In this document: piece by piece, positions 29,863 through 39,029 of the stretch
Numbering within the stretch: position 1 is the stretch's first letter
Layout: the number at the start of each line of letters is the position of its first letter
Position numbers and translations under genes: made by a program
Assembly (NCBI RefSeq): GCF_023923205.1
Contig: NZ_CP099490.1
Location: 1,488,001-1,552,000, forward strand
Reading direction: 5' to 3'
DNA length: 64,000 nucleotides
From: Ornithinimicrobium cryptoxanthini
GTDB lineage: Bacteria; Actinomycetota; Actinomycetes; Actinomycetales; Dermatophilaceae
Notes under the pieces: generated by a model
What the model was told of the DNA's origin: nothing
The model's database searches: none
The model's input: the letters and a program-made list of their open reading frames with translations, nothing else

Positions 29863-29887
29863 GCCCGGCAGCCTACCGGCCGACGAG

Positions 29888-31252
29888 CTAGGCGGCGGCT
29901 GCCGTGCGGTCTGGGTGCTTCGGGGGGCGGGTGATGAACGGCAGGATCGCTCCGGCCAGGGCGAGGATGCCGACGACGGTGTAGCCGAGGACGTAGGCAC
30001 CGTCCTCGCCGACCAGCCACGAGATCAGCATCGGGCCGATGATGCCGCCGATGGACCAGCCGAGCAGCATCAGGCCATAGATCGCACCGGCGTGCCGCAC
30101 CCCGAAGAAGTCCCCCGCGGTGGACGGCATCGTGCCGAACGCACCGCCGTAGCAGGTGTAGATCACGGCCGCGAGGATGTAGAACAGCGCGACGTTGCCG
30201 GCGTGGGGGATCGCCAGCAGCGCCACGCCCTGGATGACGAGGATGCCCAGGAAGGCCGGCATCCGCCCGATCTTGTCGGAGATGCCGGCCCACAGGATGC
30301 GGCCACCACCGTTGAACAGGCCCATGATGCCCACCAGGGTCGCCGCACCCGCGGCGGTGAAGCCGGCCACGTCGGTGGCCGTGTCCGCTGCGATCGAGAT
30401 CAGCGAGATGCCAGCGCTGACCGAGATGGTCAGGATCAGGGTCAGCAGATACCACTGCGGCGTGCTGAGGGCTTCCTTGGGGGTGAAGTCGTGACCCGCG
30501 GCGTTGTGCGCGGGGGCTGGCTTCGCGTCGTCCGTGACCACCGCGTCCGCTGCCGCCTCGGTCGCCGTGTCTTCAGCTTCCACTGCTGCTGCCGGGGCCG
30601 CAGAACCCGGGACGGTGTAGCCCTCCGGCGGGTCGCGGAAGACCGACGCACCGAGGACTCCGGCCACGAGGTAGGCGACGCCGAGCCAGAGGAACACCTT
30701 GGTCGGATACTGCTGGTAGTCCTCGCTGCCGGCGATCATCTGCTGGGCCAGCGGTGAGGTGATGACCGCACCGAAGCCGAACCCACCGACGGCGATGCCC
30801 GTAATGAGGCCGCGCTTGTCCGGGAACCACTTCTGCAGCATCGCGATCGGCACGATGTAGGCCAGGCCGAGACCGAAGCCGCCGAGCACGCCGTAGCCCA
30901 GGATGAGCATCCACAGGTCGGAGCCGTCGCGCGTGAAGCTGGCCAGCATGATGCCCAGTGAATAGATCGTGACGCCGACGAGCGCCACGATGCGAGGTCC
31001 GCGCTTGTCCTGGGCCCGCCCACCCAGGAAGCTGCCGACGAAGATCATGCCGATGGCGACGGTGAACGGCAGCGTGGCCTGCACCGGGGTGAGCTCGATG
31101 GCCGATGGGTCAGCCTGGATCGCCTTGCTGAACGTGCTCCAGGCATAGACTGCGCCGATCGCGAGCTGCACGAGCACCCCGCCTGCGAGGATGAGCCATC
31201 GATTGCCACCGCGGGTGGCCGTGCGGGCAGAGACGTCGGGTGCTGCGGACAT
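29888..31252 (-). CDS. OFA-family MFS transporter (oxalate/formate antiporter type)
   Basis: 454 aa with twelve helices and a long Ala/Glu-rich central loop (about 215-265). OFA hallmarks are seen: GAVYAWSTFSKAI near the start, GGRAQDKRGPR, GLGLAYIVPIAMLQKWFPDKRGL and GGGRILWAGISDKIGRM. Its place directly after the formate dehydrogenase genes suggests formate (or oxalate) uptake. GGAGGAG precedes the ATG. Substrate is inferred from family and context. Confidence 0.87.
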   Translation of the reverse strand: MSAAPDVSARTATRGGNRWLILAGGVLVQLAIGAVYAWSTFSKAIQADPSAIELTPVQATLPFTVAIGMIFVGSFLGGRAQDKRGPRIVALVGVTIYSLGIMLASFTRDGSDLWMLILGYGVLGGFGLGLAYIVPIAMLQKWFPDKRGLITGIAVGGFGFGAVITSPLAQQMIAGSEDYQQYPTKVFLWLGVAYLVAGVLGASVFRDPPEGYTVPGSAAPAAAVEAEDTATEAAADAVVTDDAKPAPAHNAAGHDFTPKEALSTPQWYLLTLILTISVSAGISLISIAADTATDVAGFTAAGAATLVGIMGLFNGGGRILWAGISDKIGRMPAFLGILVIQGVALLAIPHAGNVALFYILAAVIYTCYGGAFGTMPSTAGDFFGVRHAGAIYGLMLLGWSIGGIIGPMLISWLVGEDGAYVLGYTVVGILALAGAILPFITRPPKHPDRTAAAA

Positions 31253-31307
31253 GCGTTCTCCTCCTGGTGAGGGGGGACGGGGTCAGCTGACTAGTGGTGC
31301 AGTGACG

Positions 31308-32483
31308 TCACCGGACCGTCACGATGCTGTCGTGGACGGTGCCGGCCGCCCGGCGCTCCTCGAGGCGACGCTTCTGTGGACCGACGGTGTATTTCGGGTC
31401 CTTGGCAGAGACCATCCCCGCATCAACCAGGCCGAAACGGGTCAGGGCAGAGGCACCAGCCAGGGCCAGGCCGGAGGCGACGGCCACCACCCGGCTGCGT
31501 CCGGCGGCCAGCGTGCCCAGGCCGCCCGCGATCGTCAGGGCCTTGGCGAGGCGCAGCTTGGCGCCCCCGTCACCGGTGCGGAGCGGCTCGTCGAGATCCT
31601 GCCGTGTGAGGTGCTCCTCCAGGCGGTGCATGGCCACGAGGTCGGCCACGACCCCCAGGAGGGCGAAGCGGCGTGCAGGGCCGGTCTGCTCGGTCGGGGT
31701 GAGGACCATCTGCACCCCGGCCGAGGCCAGGGCGGCCGACCCGACGAAGACGAAGGGCAGCTGGCGCCGGGACTCGAACCAGACGGGTGTCACCGTGTCG
31801 GAGAGCAGGACCGCGGTGTAGGCCGCCAGCGGCGGCGCGAAGAAGGCCTGGCCGACGGAGGCCGGTGCGTCGACCACATCGAGCGCCCGGGTCAGGACGC
31901 CGACCACTCCACGCTCCGGGAGCGGCAGCAGGCGGGCCACCTCGGACGCGGTCGTCACGCCCGCGAAGGCCGCGTAGCCGGACAGGATCCAGGTGCCGAC
32001 CGACATGGGCGAGGTGAGCTTGACCGTGCGCATCATGTTGAGGAAGCGCTCGGGACGGCCCAGGTCCGCCACCAGGAAGGCGCCGCTGAGGGCGACCCCC
32101 GTCATCGCGGTGAGCCGACTGTTGCGGCGCAGCAGCTCTCGTCCGGTGGCTGCGGCACCGGAGGCGATGAGACCGGAGCCGGCCGCGATGCCACCGACAA
32201 AGAGATAGGCGGGGATCTTGTAGTCCCACGGGACGGGCTTGATGACGGCCCGTCCGTAGTAGCTGGAGAACTCGGCGTCGGGGACGGCGGGCGCCTCGCG
32301 TCGGCCGCCACCGTCGCGCTTGAGCCAGTTCGTGCCGCCCCGTGCTGCGCCACGGCCGCCCTTGGCGACACCCCGGGCCGCGTCGGAGACCGCACCGGTC
32401 ACGGCACCGCGCACGCCACTGCGGCGCCGACGTCGGCCACCCTCCTCAGGCGGTCGATAGCTGTCGAAGGGGGAGGTGGTCAC
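31308..32483 (-). CDS. Formate dehydrogenase membrane subunit, NrfD/PsrC-like
   Basis: 391 aa. A basic cytosolic N-terminus (about 1-85, RRRRRSGVRGAV) is followed by about eight transmembrane helices, with PVPWDYKIPAYLFVGGIAAGSGL and DLGRPERFLNMMR as NrfD-family marks. It should anchor the FdhAB dimer and hand electrons to quinone. The start overlaps the beta-subunit stop (ATGA). It is a different type from the cytochrome b gamma subunit of E. coli FdnI. Confidence 0.85.
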   Translation of the reverse strand: MTTSPFDSYRPPEEGGRRRRRSGVRGAVTGAVSDAARGVAKGGRGAARGGTNWLKRDGGGRREAPAVPDAEFSSYYGRAVIKPVPWDYKIPAYLFVGGIAAGSGLIASGAAATGRELLRRNSRLTAMTGVALSGAFLVADLGRPERFLNMMRTVKLTSPMSVGTWILSGYAAFAGVTTASEVARLLPLPERGVVGVLTRALDVVDAPASVGQAFFAPPLAAYTAVLLSDTVTPVWFESRRQLPFVFVGSAALASAGVQMVLTPTEQTGPARRFALLGVVADLVAMHRLEEHLTRQDLDEPLRTGDGGAKLRLAKALTIAGGLGTLAAGRSRVVAVASGLALAGASALTRFGLVDAGMVSAKDPKYTVGPQKRRLEERRAAGTVHDSIVTVR

Positions 32484-33679
32484 CGCCGGCCTCCCAGGAA
32501 CGCAGCGGCGGCAGCAGCCAGCAGACCGGTGCCCGCCCAGCCGGCCACGCGGAACATCTCGGGCAGCTTAAAGGTCGCACACACGGGGTCCGGCGGGAGC
32601 CCATAGACCTCGGGCTCGTCGAGCAGCAGGAAGACCGACCCGGTCCCACCGACCCCGTCGTCATCGTTGGCGCCATAGAGCCGGGCCTCGGTGAAGCCCT
32701 GCTCGTGGAGCTGGGCGACGCGATCCTGCGCGGCCGTCACCATGTCCTCGCGGGCGCCGAACTGGATCGAGGTCGTCGGGCAGGTCTGTGCGCAGGCGGG
32801 AGTCTGGTCGTGGCTGAGGCGGTCGTAGCAGAGCGTGCACTTCTGTGCGACACCAACATCGGGGACGTGCCCGTCACCGCGCACGGAGACCGCGTCGTCG
32901 CTGCGCCGCTCGATGACCCCGAACGGGCAGGCCCCGACGCAGTAGCCGCAGCCGTTGCAGATGTCGGCCTGGACCACGACGGTGCCGTGCTCGCTGCGGA
33001 ACAGTGCGCCCGTCGGGCAGACGTCCAGACAGCCGGCATGGGTGCAGTGCTTGCAGACGTCGGAGGCCATCAGCCAGCGGAACTCCGGCAGCGGCCCGAC
33101 CATCGGGGTCCCGTCCACCGTGGTCCCCAGCCCACCACCCGCGGAGAGGGGGTCGGCCCCGTTGTCGACGGCCTCCTTCTCGGTGAGCATGTCGCCGAGG
33201 CTGGGACCACCGTGCTCCGGCGGAGCCGGCAACGTGCCGTAGCCCGCCGGCGTGCCTCCCCCCGAATTTTGGTAGGGGTTTCGTAGGTCCTCCCCGTCTT
33301 TTGATAGGGGTTTCGCAGACGCTGAACCCGCCACCCCCGGTGCCTGGGAGGGAGAACCGACTGTCGGCATACCCAGATCGACCAGGCGCTGACCGGACTC
33401 CCGCGCAGCCTCGATGCGGTCCTTGCTCTGCTCCACGAAGGCGACGTGGCGCCAGGTGCTGGCGCCCAGGTCTCCGGTGTTGTCGTAGGAGTTGCCGGTG
33501 AGGTCCAGGCTCCCGTCCATCGGCAGGGCGTTCCACTCCTTACACGCCACCTCGCAGGCCTTGCAGCCGATGCAGATCGAGGTGTCGGTGAAGAAACCCT
33601 TGCGCGACGGTGGCTCCTCCCACCCGGCGTCCAGGGCGGGGTCGGTGCGTCCGGCGAGTTGGCGGGCGAGGTATCCCAC
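32480..33679 (-). CDS. fdhB: Formate dehydrogenase iron-sulfur (beta) subunit
   Basis: 399 aa. Four ferredoxin-type clusters are predicted: CIGCKACEVAC (about 36-46), CKHCTHAGCLDVCPTGA, CNGCGYCVGACPFG and CTLCYDRL...CAQTCPT. A single hydrophobic helix ends the protein. It carries electrons from FdhA to the NrfD subunit. The GTG start overlaps the fdhA stop by one base (TAGTG). Residues 122-139 (AKPLSKDGEDLRNPYQNS) are encoded by the dispersed repeat, so the repeat sits in frame in a linker and is probably translated. Confidence 0.9.
   Translation of the reverse strand: MGYLARQLAGRTDPALDAGWEEPPSRKGFFTDTSICIGCKACEVACKEWNALPMDGSLDLTGNSYDNTGDLGASTWRHVAFVEQSKDRIEAARESGQRLVDLGMPTVGSPSQAPGVAGSASAKPLSKDGEDLRNPYQNSGGGTPAGYGTLPAPPEHGGPSLGDMLTEKEAVDNGADPLSAGGGLGTTVDGTPMVGPLPEFRWLMASDVCKHCTHAGCLDVCPTGALFRSEHGTVVVQADICNGCGYCVGACPFGVIERRSDDAVSVRGDGHVPDVGVAQKCTLCYDRLSHDQTPACAQTCPTTSIQFGAREDMVTAAQDRVAQLHEQGFTEARLYGANDDDGVGGTGSVFLLLDEPEVYGLPPDPVCATFKLPEMFRVAGWAGTGLLAAAAAAFLGGRR
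33263..33315 (-). repeat. Bipartite 32-bp-period repeat, copy 4, inside fdhB
   Basis: On the minus strand the halves are 33315-33295 (ending CAAAAGACG) and 33283-33263 (ending CCAAAATTCG), again 32 bp apart with an 11-base spacer. It lies wholly within the fdhB frame without breaking it and encodes residues 122-139. The reading frame is the same AKPL frame that is open in all other copies. Confidence 0.85.
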
Positions 33680-36600
33680 TATTGGTCTCCATCCACGTCG
33701 GGGGGCGGGGTGTCGCCGCCGGCGACGGAGTCCCGTCGCGCCTGGACCTCGGTCGACACGTCTGAGAGCCGCTGGCTGCTGGTCTCGGCGGTGGAGCCCG
33801 ACCGCGACTGGTATTCGGCCACCAGCCGCAGCAGTGCCTCGCCGCGGGGGCGACGACCGGGCTGGATGTCGCACGAGCCCACCTTGGACTCCTGGATCTG
33901 GACGTTGGGGTCGAGCACGATGCCGAGCAGGTCGTTGGCGCCGTCGCCCTCGACCACGGCGTCACCGCCGACGCCCCAGTGGTAGGGCAACCCGATCTGG
34001 TGGACCGTGTGCCCCTTGATCGTCAGCGGGGTCATCCGCTCGGTGACCAGCACCCGGGCCTCGATCGCGCTGCGCGCGGAGACGATCGTGGCCCACTCAC
34101 CGTTGACCAGACCGCGCTCTGCCGCCAGCTCGGGCGAGACCTCGCAGAACATCTCCGGCTGCAGCTCGGACAGGTAGGGCAGCCACCGGCTCATGCCGCC
34201 CGCCGTGTGGTGCTCGGTCAACCGGTAGGTCGTGAAGACATAGGGGTAGACCTCCGACCCGGGCTCGGTGCCCGACGGCGCCCACAGATTGTCCTTGCGC
34301 GGGTAGATCAGCCGGCTCGGGTTGCTCTGCTGCGGATAGAGCGGGTTGGGGACCGGCGACTCGTGTGCCTCGTAGTGGGTGGGCAGCGGGCCGTCGACCA
34401 TGCCCTTGGGCGCAAAGAGCCAGCCCTTGCCGTCAGCCTGCATGATGAACGGGTCGTCGCCGGCCAGCGCTGCAGGTCCGCCCACATCAGGGTCCGGCCG
34501 GAACGAGGGGTCCCGGTCGAGCGGGAAGTCCGGGACGTCCTTGCCGACCCACTTGCGCTGGTCCTCGTCCCACCAGACATACTTCTTGCGCTCGCTCCAC
34601 GGCTTGCCCTGCGGGTCTGCGGAAGCGCGGTTGTAGAGGATCCGGCGGTTCATCGGCCAGGCCCAGCCCCACTCGGCAGCGACCTCGTCCTGCTCCGAGC
34701 CGGGCACCCGCTTGTCCGAGCGGTTGACCCCGCCGGCAAAGACACCGGTGTAGATCCAGCACCCACCGGAGGTCGACCCGTCGGCCTTCATGTCGGCGAA
34801 CTTGTCGAGCAGCTGCCCCGCGCGCTCACCGGTCAGGTGATAGCCGTTGATCTCCTTCAGGACGGCCTCACCGTCGGGCTCGCCGTGCTCGTCGACGGGG
34901 TAGTCCCACGTCAGGTCGAGAAGTGGGCGGTCGCGCTCGTCGGTCGAGCCCGCCAGGCGCTCGCGCAGGCGGTTGCCCAGGTCGTAGAAGAACTCCAGCT
35001 CGCTGCGGGCGTCACCCGGTGGCTGCACCGCCTGGTGGCGCCATTGGAGCATCCGCTGGGTCTGGGTGAAGGTGCCCGACTTTTCCACGTGGTTGGCCGC
35101 GGGGAAGAAGAAGACCTCGGTGTCGATGTCTTCGGTGCGCAGCTCGCCCGTCGCGATCTCGGGGGAGTCCTTCCAGAAGGTTGCGGTCTCGATGAGCTGG
35201 AAGTCGCGCACCACGACCCACTTCAGGTGGGTCAACGCCATCCGCTGCATCTTGCCGTGGGCCGACCCCACCGCAGGGTTCTGGCCCAGGACGAAGTAGC
35301 CCTCGACCTCGTCATCCAGCATCGCCATGGCCGTCTGGTAGGTGCCGTGCGCGCCGGTCAGCTTGGGCAGGTAGTCGAAGCAGAAGTCGTTCTCCGGCGT
35401 GGCCGCATCGCCCCACCAGGCCTTGAGCAGGCTGGCGGTGTAGGCGTCGGCCTCGGTCCAGAAGCCCTTCTGCAGCGGCGAGGAGATCGTGGACAGGTAG
35501 TCCTGCAGGTTGTCGTGCTCGCCCGCCATCGGCATCGGCAGGTAGCCCGGCAGGATGTTGAACAACGTCGGGATGTCGGTCGAGCCCTGGATGCTGGCGT
35601 GGCCGCGCAGGGCCATGATCCCGCCGCCGGGACGGCCCATGTTGCCCATCAACAGCTGGAGTATGGCGGCAGTCCGGATGAACTGTGCGCCCAGGCTGTG
35701 CTGGGTCCAGCCGAGGGCATAGGCGAAGCAGGTCGTCCGCTCCCGCCCGGAGTTCTCGGTCAGCGCGCGGGCCACCTCGTCGAACAGCGCGACGGGGATG
35801 CCGCAGACCTCCTCCACCATCTCGGGGGTGTAGCGCGAGTAGTGGCGCTTGAGGATCTGGAAGACCGAGCGTGGGTGCTGCAGCGTCTCGTCGCGCACCA
35901 CGTTGGCGTGCTCCAGCGCCGCACCGGCGGCGCCGAGCTCGTGCCCGGCGGCGCGGGAACGCTTGCTGGCACCGTGCTCGTCGTCACCGTCCGGCTCCTC
36001 GATCTTGCCGTCCGTGGAGTCACCACCCTCGCCCGCCGGACCACCGGCCCCTGGTGAGGAGCCCTCGGGGTCTCGGCGCTCGGCATACGACCATGAAGAG
36101 GTGTCGTAGGTGCCGGTCTCGGGGTCGAACCCGGAGAAGATGCCGCCCAGGTCCTCGGTGTCGACGAAGTCTTCGTTGATGAGGGTGGCGGCGTTGGTGT
36201 AGGCGACGACGTAGTCGTGGAAGTAGAGGTCCTTGCTCAGCACGTGGTTGATCAGGGCACCCAGCAGCACGACGTCCGTGCCGGCGCGCAGCGGGACGTG
36301 CGTGTCAGCGATCGCCGAGGTGCGGGTGAAGCGCGGGTCGATGTGGATGATCCGCGCGCCCTTGGCCTTGGCCTCCGAGACCCACTGGAACCCGACCGGG
36401 TGGCACTCGGCCATGTTGGAGCCCTGGATGATGACGCAGTCGGCATTGGCCATGTCCTGCAGGGACTGGGTGGCGCCACCACGACCGAACGAGGATCCCA
36501 GACTGGGAACCGTGGAGCTGTGTCATATGCGTGCCTGGTTCTCGATCTGGATCGCCCCGGAAGCCGTGTAGAGCTTCTTCATCAGATAGTTTTCCTCGTT

Positions 36601-37095
36601 GTCGAGGGTGGCTCCCCCGAGCGAGGCGATGCCCATCGTGCGGCGCACGCGACGGCCCTTGTCGTCGAGCTCCTGCCACTTGTTCTTGCGGGCCTCGAGA
36701 TAGCGGTCTGCCACCATGTCCATGGCCTTGTCGAGCTCGATCCGCTGGAACTCGGTCCCGCCGGGGGCGCGATAGAGCACGTGGGTCTGGCGGGTGGGGG
36801 AGTTGACGAGCTGCTCGCTGGCCGCACCCTTGGGGCACAGCCGCCCGCGGCTGATCGGCGAGTCCGGGTCACCCTCGATCTGGACGACCTTCTCGTCCTT
36901 GACGAAGACCTTCTGGCCACAGCCGACGGCGCAGTAGGGGCACACACTCTGGACGACACGGTCCGCGGTCGTGGTGCGCGCCTCGACCTCTCGGGTGCGC
37001 CGGGAGGTCACAGCCGCCCCCCGTCCCAGGAAGTCGCCGGTGGCCAGCTGTCGCAGCACTGGCCAGCCGAGGAAGGTTCCATCCTTGGGCGCCAT
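33679..37095 (-). CDS. fdhA: Selenocysteine-containing formate dehydrogenase alpha subunit
   Basis: 1138 aa read through an in-frame UGA (36525-36523) as Sec191. It oxidises formate to CO2 at a molybdenum or tungsten bis-MGD centre. A [4Fe-4S] site is formed by Cys52, 55, 59 and 87 (CPYCAVGCG...RLCPKG). The flanks NQARI-Sec-HSSTVPSLGSSFGRG match Sec-type FDH (NQARV-U-HGPTV in E. coli). The C-terminal molybdopterin-binding domain lies at about 970-1100. An Asp/Glu/Gly-rich insert sits near 340-390. No twin-arginine signal is visible. ATG 37095 has AGAGGA upstream; an in-frame GTG at 37110 would swallow that site. Confidence 0.92.
36493..36525 (-). promoter_or_regulatory. SECIS element with UGA Sec codon in fdhA
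   Basis: UGA (36525-36523) is followed after exactly 11 bases by the hairpin GGUUCCCAGUCUGGGAUCC (36511-36493). The stem GG-U-UCCC / GGGA-U-CC holds a small loop AGUCU with the GU seen in the E. coli fdhF loop. The spacing of 11 bases between UGA and the GGUU stem is the same as in E. coli fdhF. This is the expected SelB binding site. Confidence 0.85.
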
Positions 37096-37117
37096 CGTCG
37101 TTCCTCTCACGCCGTCG

Positions 37118-37133
37118 TGTGATGAGCATCACC
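37118..37133. promoter_or_regulatory. CRP/FNR-type inverted repeat upstream of fdhA
   Basis: TGTGATGAGCATCACC contains the perfect half-sites GTGAT and ATCAC and fits the CRP/GlxR pattern TGTGA-N6-TCACA except at the last base. Its centre is about 30 bases upstream of the fdhA ATG. TACGGT, a possible -10, partly overlaps the site on the distal side, so binding could block rather than activate. Confidence 0.5.
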
Positions 37134-37274
37134 GTAACCTCTCTGCGATGGATCGGCACCCCGGCACAGTGCGGGCGCGTCTCGTCACTCCACAGAGTCG
37201 CGGGTGGTGTTCCGAACCACCCCACATCGCGCGGGCAGTGTCCCGAACCACGCCAGGAATGGAGGTGGGTTGGA

Positions 37275-38309
37275 TCACTCGCCGGGGAAGGTGACGCCGA
37301 GCTGGCGGCGGATCTCGTCGGTCGTGGCGAGGATGCTGATCGTCTCGTCCAGCGGCAGGAGCGGGGAGTCAGTGGCACCGTCGGCGACGAGCTGGGCAAG
37401 GTGGGCCGCCTGATAGACCAGCCCCTCGTGGCCCAGGATCGACCCCGGGTCCGCGGTCAGGACACGTCGCCCCCCATCCGCGCTGGTGAGTGTCAGGGGG
37501 ACGGGGGTGTAGAAGTCCGCCGGCAGGTCCACGCGCGCGAGGTCCCCCGTCACCCGCGCCGTGTTGTGGGTGCGCTCCCGAAGCGTCGTGGTCAGCGTGG
37601 CCTGCGCCGCGCCGACGCGCAGCACCGCGGTGACCTGCTCGTCGACCCCTGATGTGGTCAGGCTGCCGGTGGCCGTCACCTCCTGCGGCGGGCCCAGCAC
37701 CAGCGAGGCGAACGACACGGGATAGATGCCGAGATCGAGCAGGGCCCCACCGGCCAGACGCGGGTCGTGCAGGCGCTGGGCGTCGTCCGGCCCGATGAGC
37801 TGCCCGTGGTCGGCGGTGAGGGAGGAGACCTCGCCCAGGGCTCCGTCGGACAGCAGCTGGCGCAGCACATCGGCACCCGGCAGGAAGCGGCTCCACATCG
37901 CCTCGAGCACCACGACCCCGGCGGCGCGGGCGGCGTCGGCGACCTCGCGCGCGTCCGAGGCGTTGCGGGTGAACGCCTTCTCGACGAGGACGTGCTTGCC
38001 GGCGGCGATCGCCAGGAGAGCCTGCGCGTGGTGGTGCGAGTGGGGAGTGGCGACATAGACGACGTCGACGTCCGGGTCCGCGACGAGCTCCTCATAGCTG
38101 GAGTGCACGCGCGTGACGTCGAACTCGGCGGCAAACTGGTCGGCGCGCTCTCGCGACCGGGAACCGACGGCGACAACCTGTTGTCTGGAGTGCTTCTGCA
38201 GCGCGCCGGCCAGGACGTGGGCGATCGTGCCGGGGCCGAGGACGCCCCAGCGCAGGGGTGGCGCGAGCGCGGGGTCCGGGACGCGGCTGCTCGGCAGGGA
38301 GGTGATCAC
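37275..38309 (-). CDS. Gfo/Idh/MocA-family NAD(P)-dependent oxidoreductase
   Basis: 344 aa. An N-terminal Rossmann fold (WGVLGPGTIAHVLAGAL, about 20-38), the YVATPHSHHHAQALLA segment and EKAFTRNASDA (the conserved EK of this family) precede a C-terminal alpha/beta domain with GGALLDLGIYPVSFA. It is similar to dihydrodiol/xylose dehydrogenase-type members; the substrate is unknown. Leaderless GTG start: TAGCGT ends six bases upstream. It is transcribed towards the region upstream of fdhA. Confidence 0.85.
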   Translation of the reverse strand: MITSLPSSRVPDPALAPPLRWGVLGPGTIAHVLAGALQKHSRQQVVAVGSRSRERADQFAAEFDVTRVHSSYEELVADPDVDVVYVATPHSHHHAQALLAIAAGKHVLVEKAFTRNASDAREVADAARAAGVVVLEAMWSRFLPGADVLRQLLSDGALGEVSSLTADHGQLIGPDDAQRLHDPRLAGGALLDLGIYPVSFASLVLGPPQEVTATGSLTTSGVDEQVTAVLRVGAAQATLTTTLRERTHNTARVTGDLARVDLPADFYTPVPLTLTSADGGRRVLTADPGSILGHEGLVYQAAHLAQLVADGATDSPLLPLDETISILATTDEIRRQLGVTFPGE

Positions 38310-38358
38310 CGGCTCACGCTAGCGGCTGCGCCCTGACCGGTCGATAGGATCACGCGCC

Positions 38359-38923
38359 ATGACGCACAAGCAGACGAGCACTGGTCCGACTACGCCGTCG
38401 GCGGGGCTGGTCCTGCCCCTCGGGGACCGGGTGCCCCAGGTCCACCCCGAGGCATGGCTGGCCCCGCTGAGCGTGGTGTCCGGCAGCGTCACGATCGGCG
38501 CGGGGACCAGCATCTGGTATGGCGCATCCGTGCGGGGCGATGCCGAGCAGATCCGGCTGGGGGAGCGGTCCAACCTGCAGGACAACGCCGTCATCCACGC
38601 CGACCTTCCCCGCCGTGATCGGGGACGACGTCTCCGTCGGGCACGCCGCCGTGCTGCACGGCTGCACGGTCGGGGACGGCACCATCATCGGGATGGGCTC
38701 GGTGGTGCTCAACGGTGCAGTGATCGGAGCCGGCTCGATGGTCGCGGCCGGGGCCGTGGTGCTCGAGGGCACGCAGGTGCCGCCCGGCTCGCTGGTCGCC
38801 GGTGTCCCGGCCAAGGTCCGGCGCGAGCTGACCGAGGCTGAGCGCGCCGGGATGCGAGAGGGCATCGGGCACTACCCCGGGCTGGCAGCGCTGCACCGCA
38901 GCTCTCTGTCGCCCTCCGACTGA
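38359..38923 (+). pseudogene. Gamma-carbonic anhydrase family protein, frameshifted
   Basis: The left-handed beta-helix protein is split between two frames. The N-terminal part (from ATG 38359: SVTIGAGTSIWYGASVRGDA, LQDNAVIHAD) is in one frame. The rest (AVIGDDVSVGHAAVLHGCTVGDG ... GVPAKVRRELT) is in the +1 frame. The switch lies at the CCCC run 38608-38611; removing one C restores HADLPAVIGDD and all three metal-binding His. Causes could be a real mutation, a sequence error or +1 slippage at CCC-C. The intact product would be about 187 aa. Confidence 0.85.
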
Positions 38924-39029
38924 GGGAGCGCACGTCGTCCGCCTGCCTGACGGTGGCTGCCGGCACACCCCACGGCACACCCCACGGGGCGGTCGCGGGT
39001 CTGCCCGTGCCGACGGCTAGGTTGAGGGC

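Noticed and set aside
27823..33315. Repeat copies 3 and 4 as ends of a composite mobile element carrying selB to fdhB
   Set aside because: They are in opposite orientation and flank most of the island, but copy 4 lies inside fdhB and leaves fdhA outside, no transposase is present and no target duplication is visible.
36523..36525. UGA stop splitting fdhA into two open frames, read as a pseudogene
   Set aside because: The flanking residues match the Sec site of formate dehydrogenases, a SECIS hairpin follows at the correct distance, and selB and tRNA-Sec are close by.
37030..37095. Twin-arginine signal at the FdhA N-terminus
   Set aside because: There is no RRxFLK-type motif followed by a hydrophobic stretch; the SRR at residues 31-33 lacks both.
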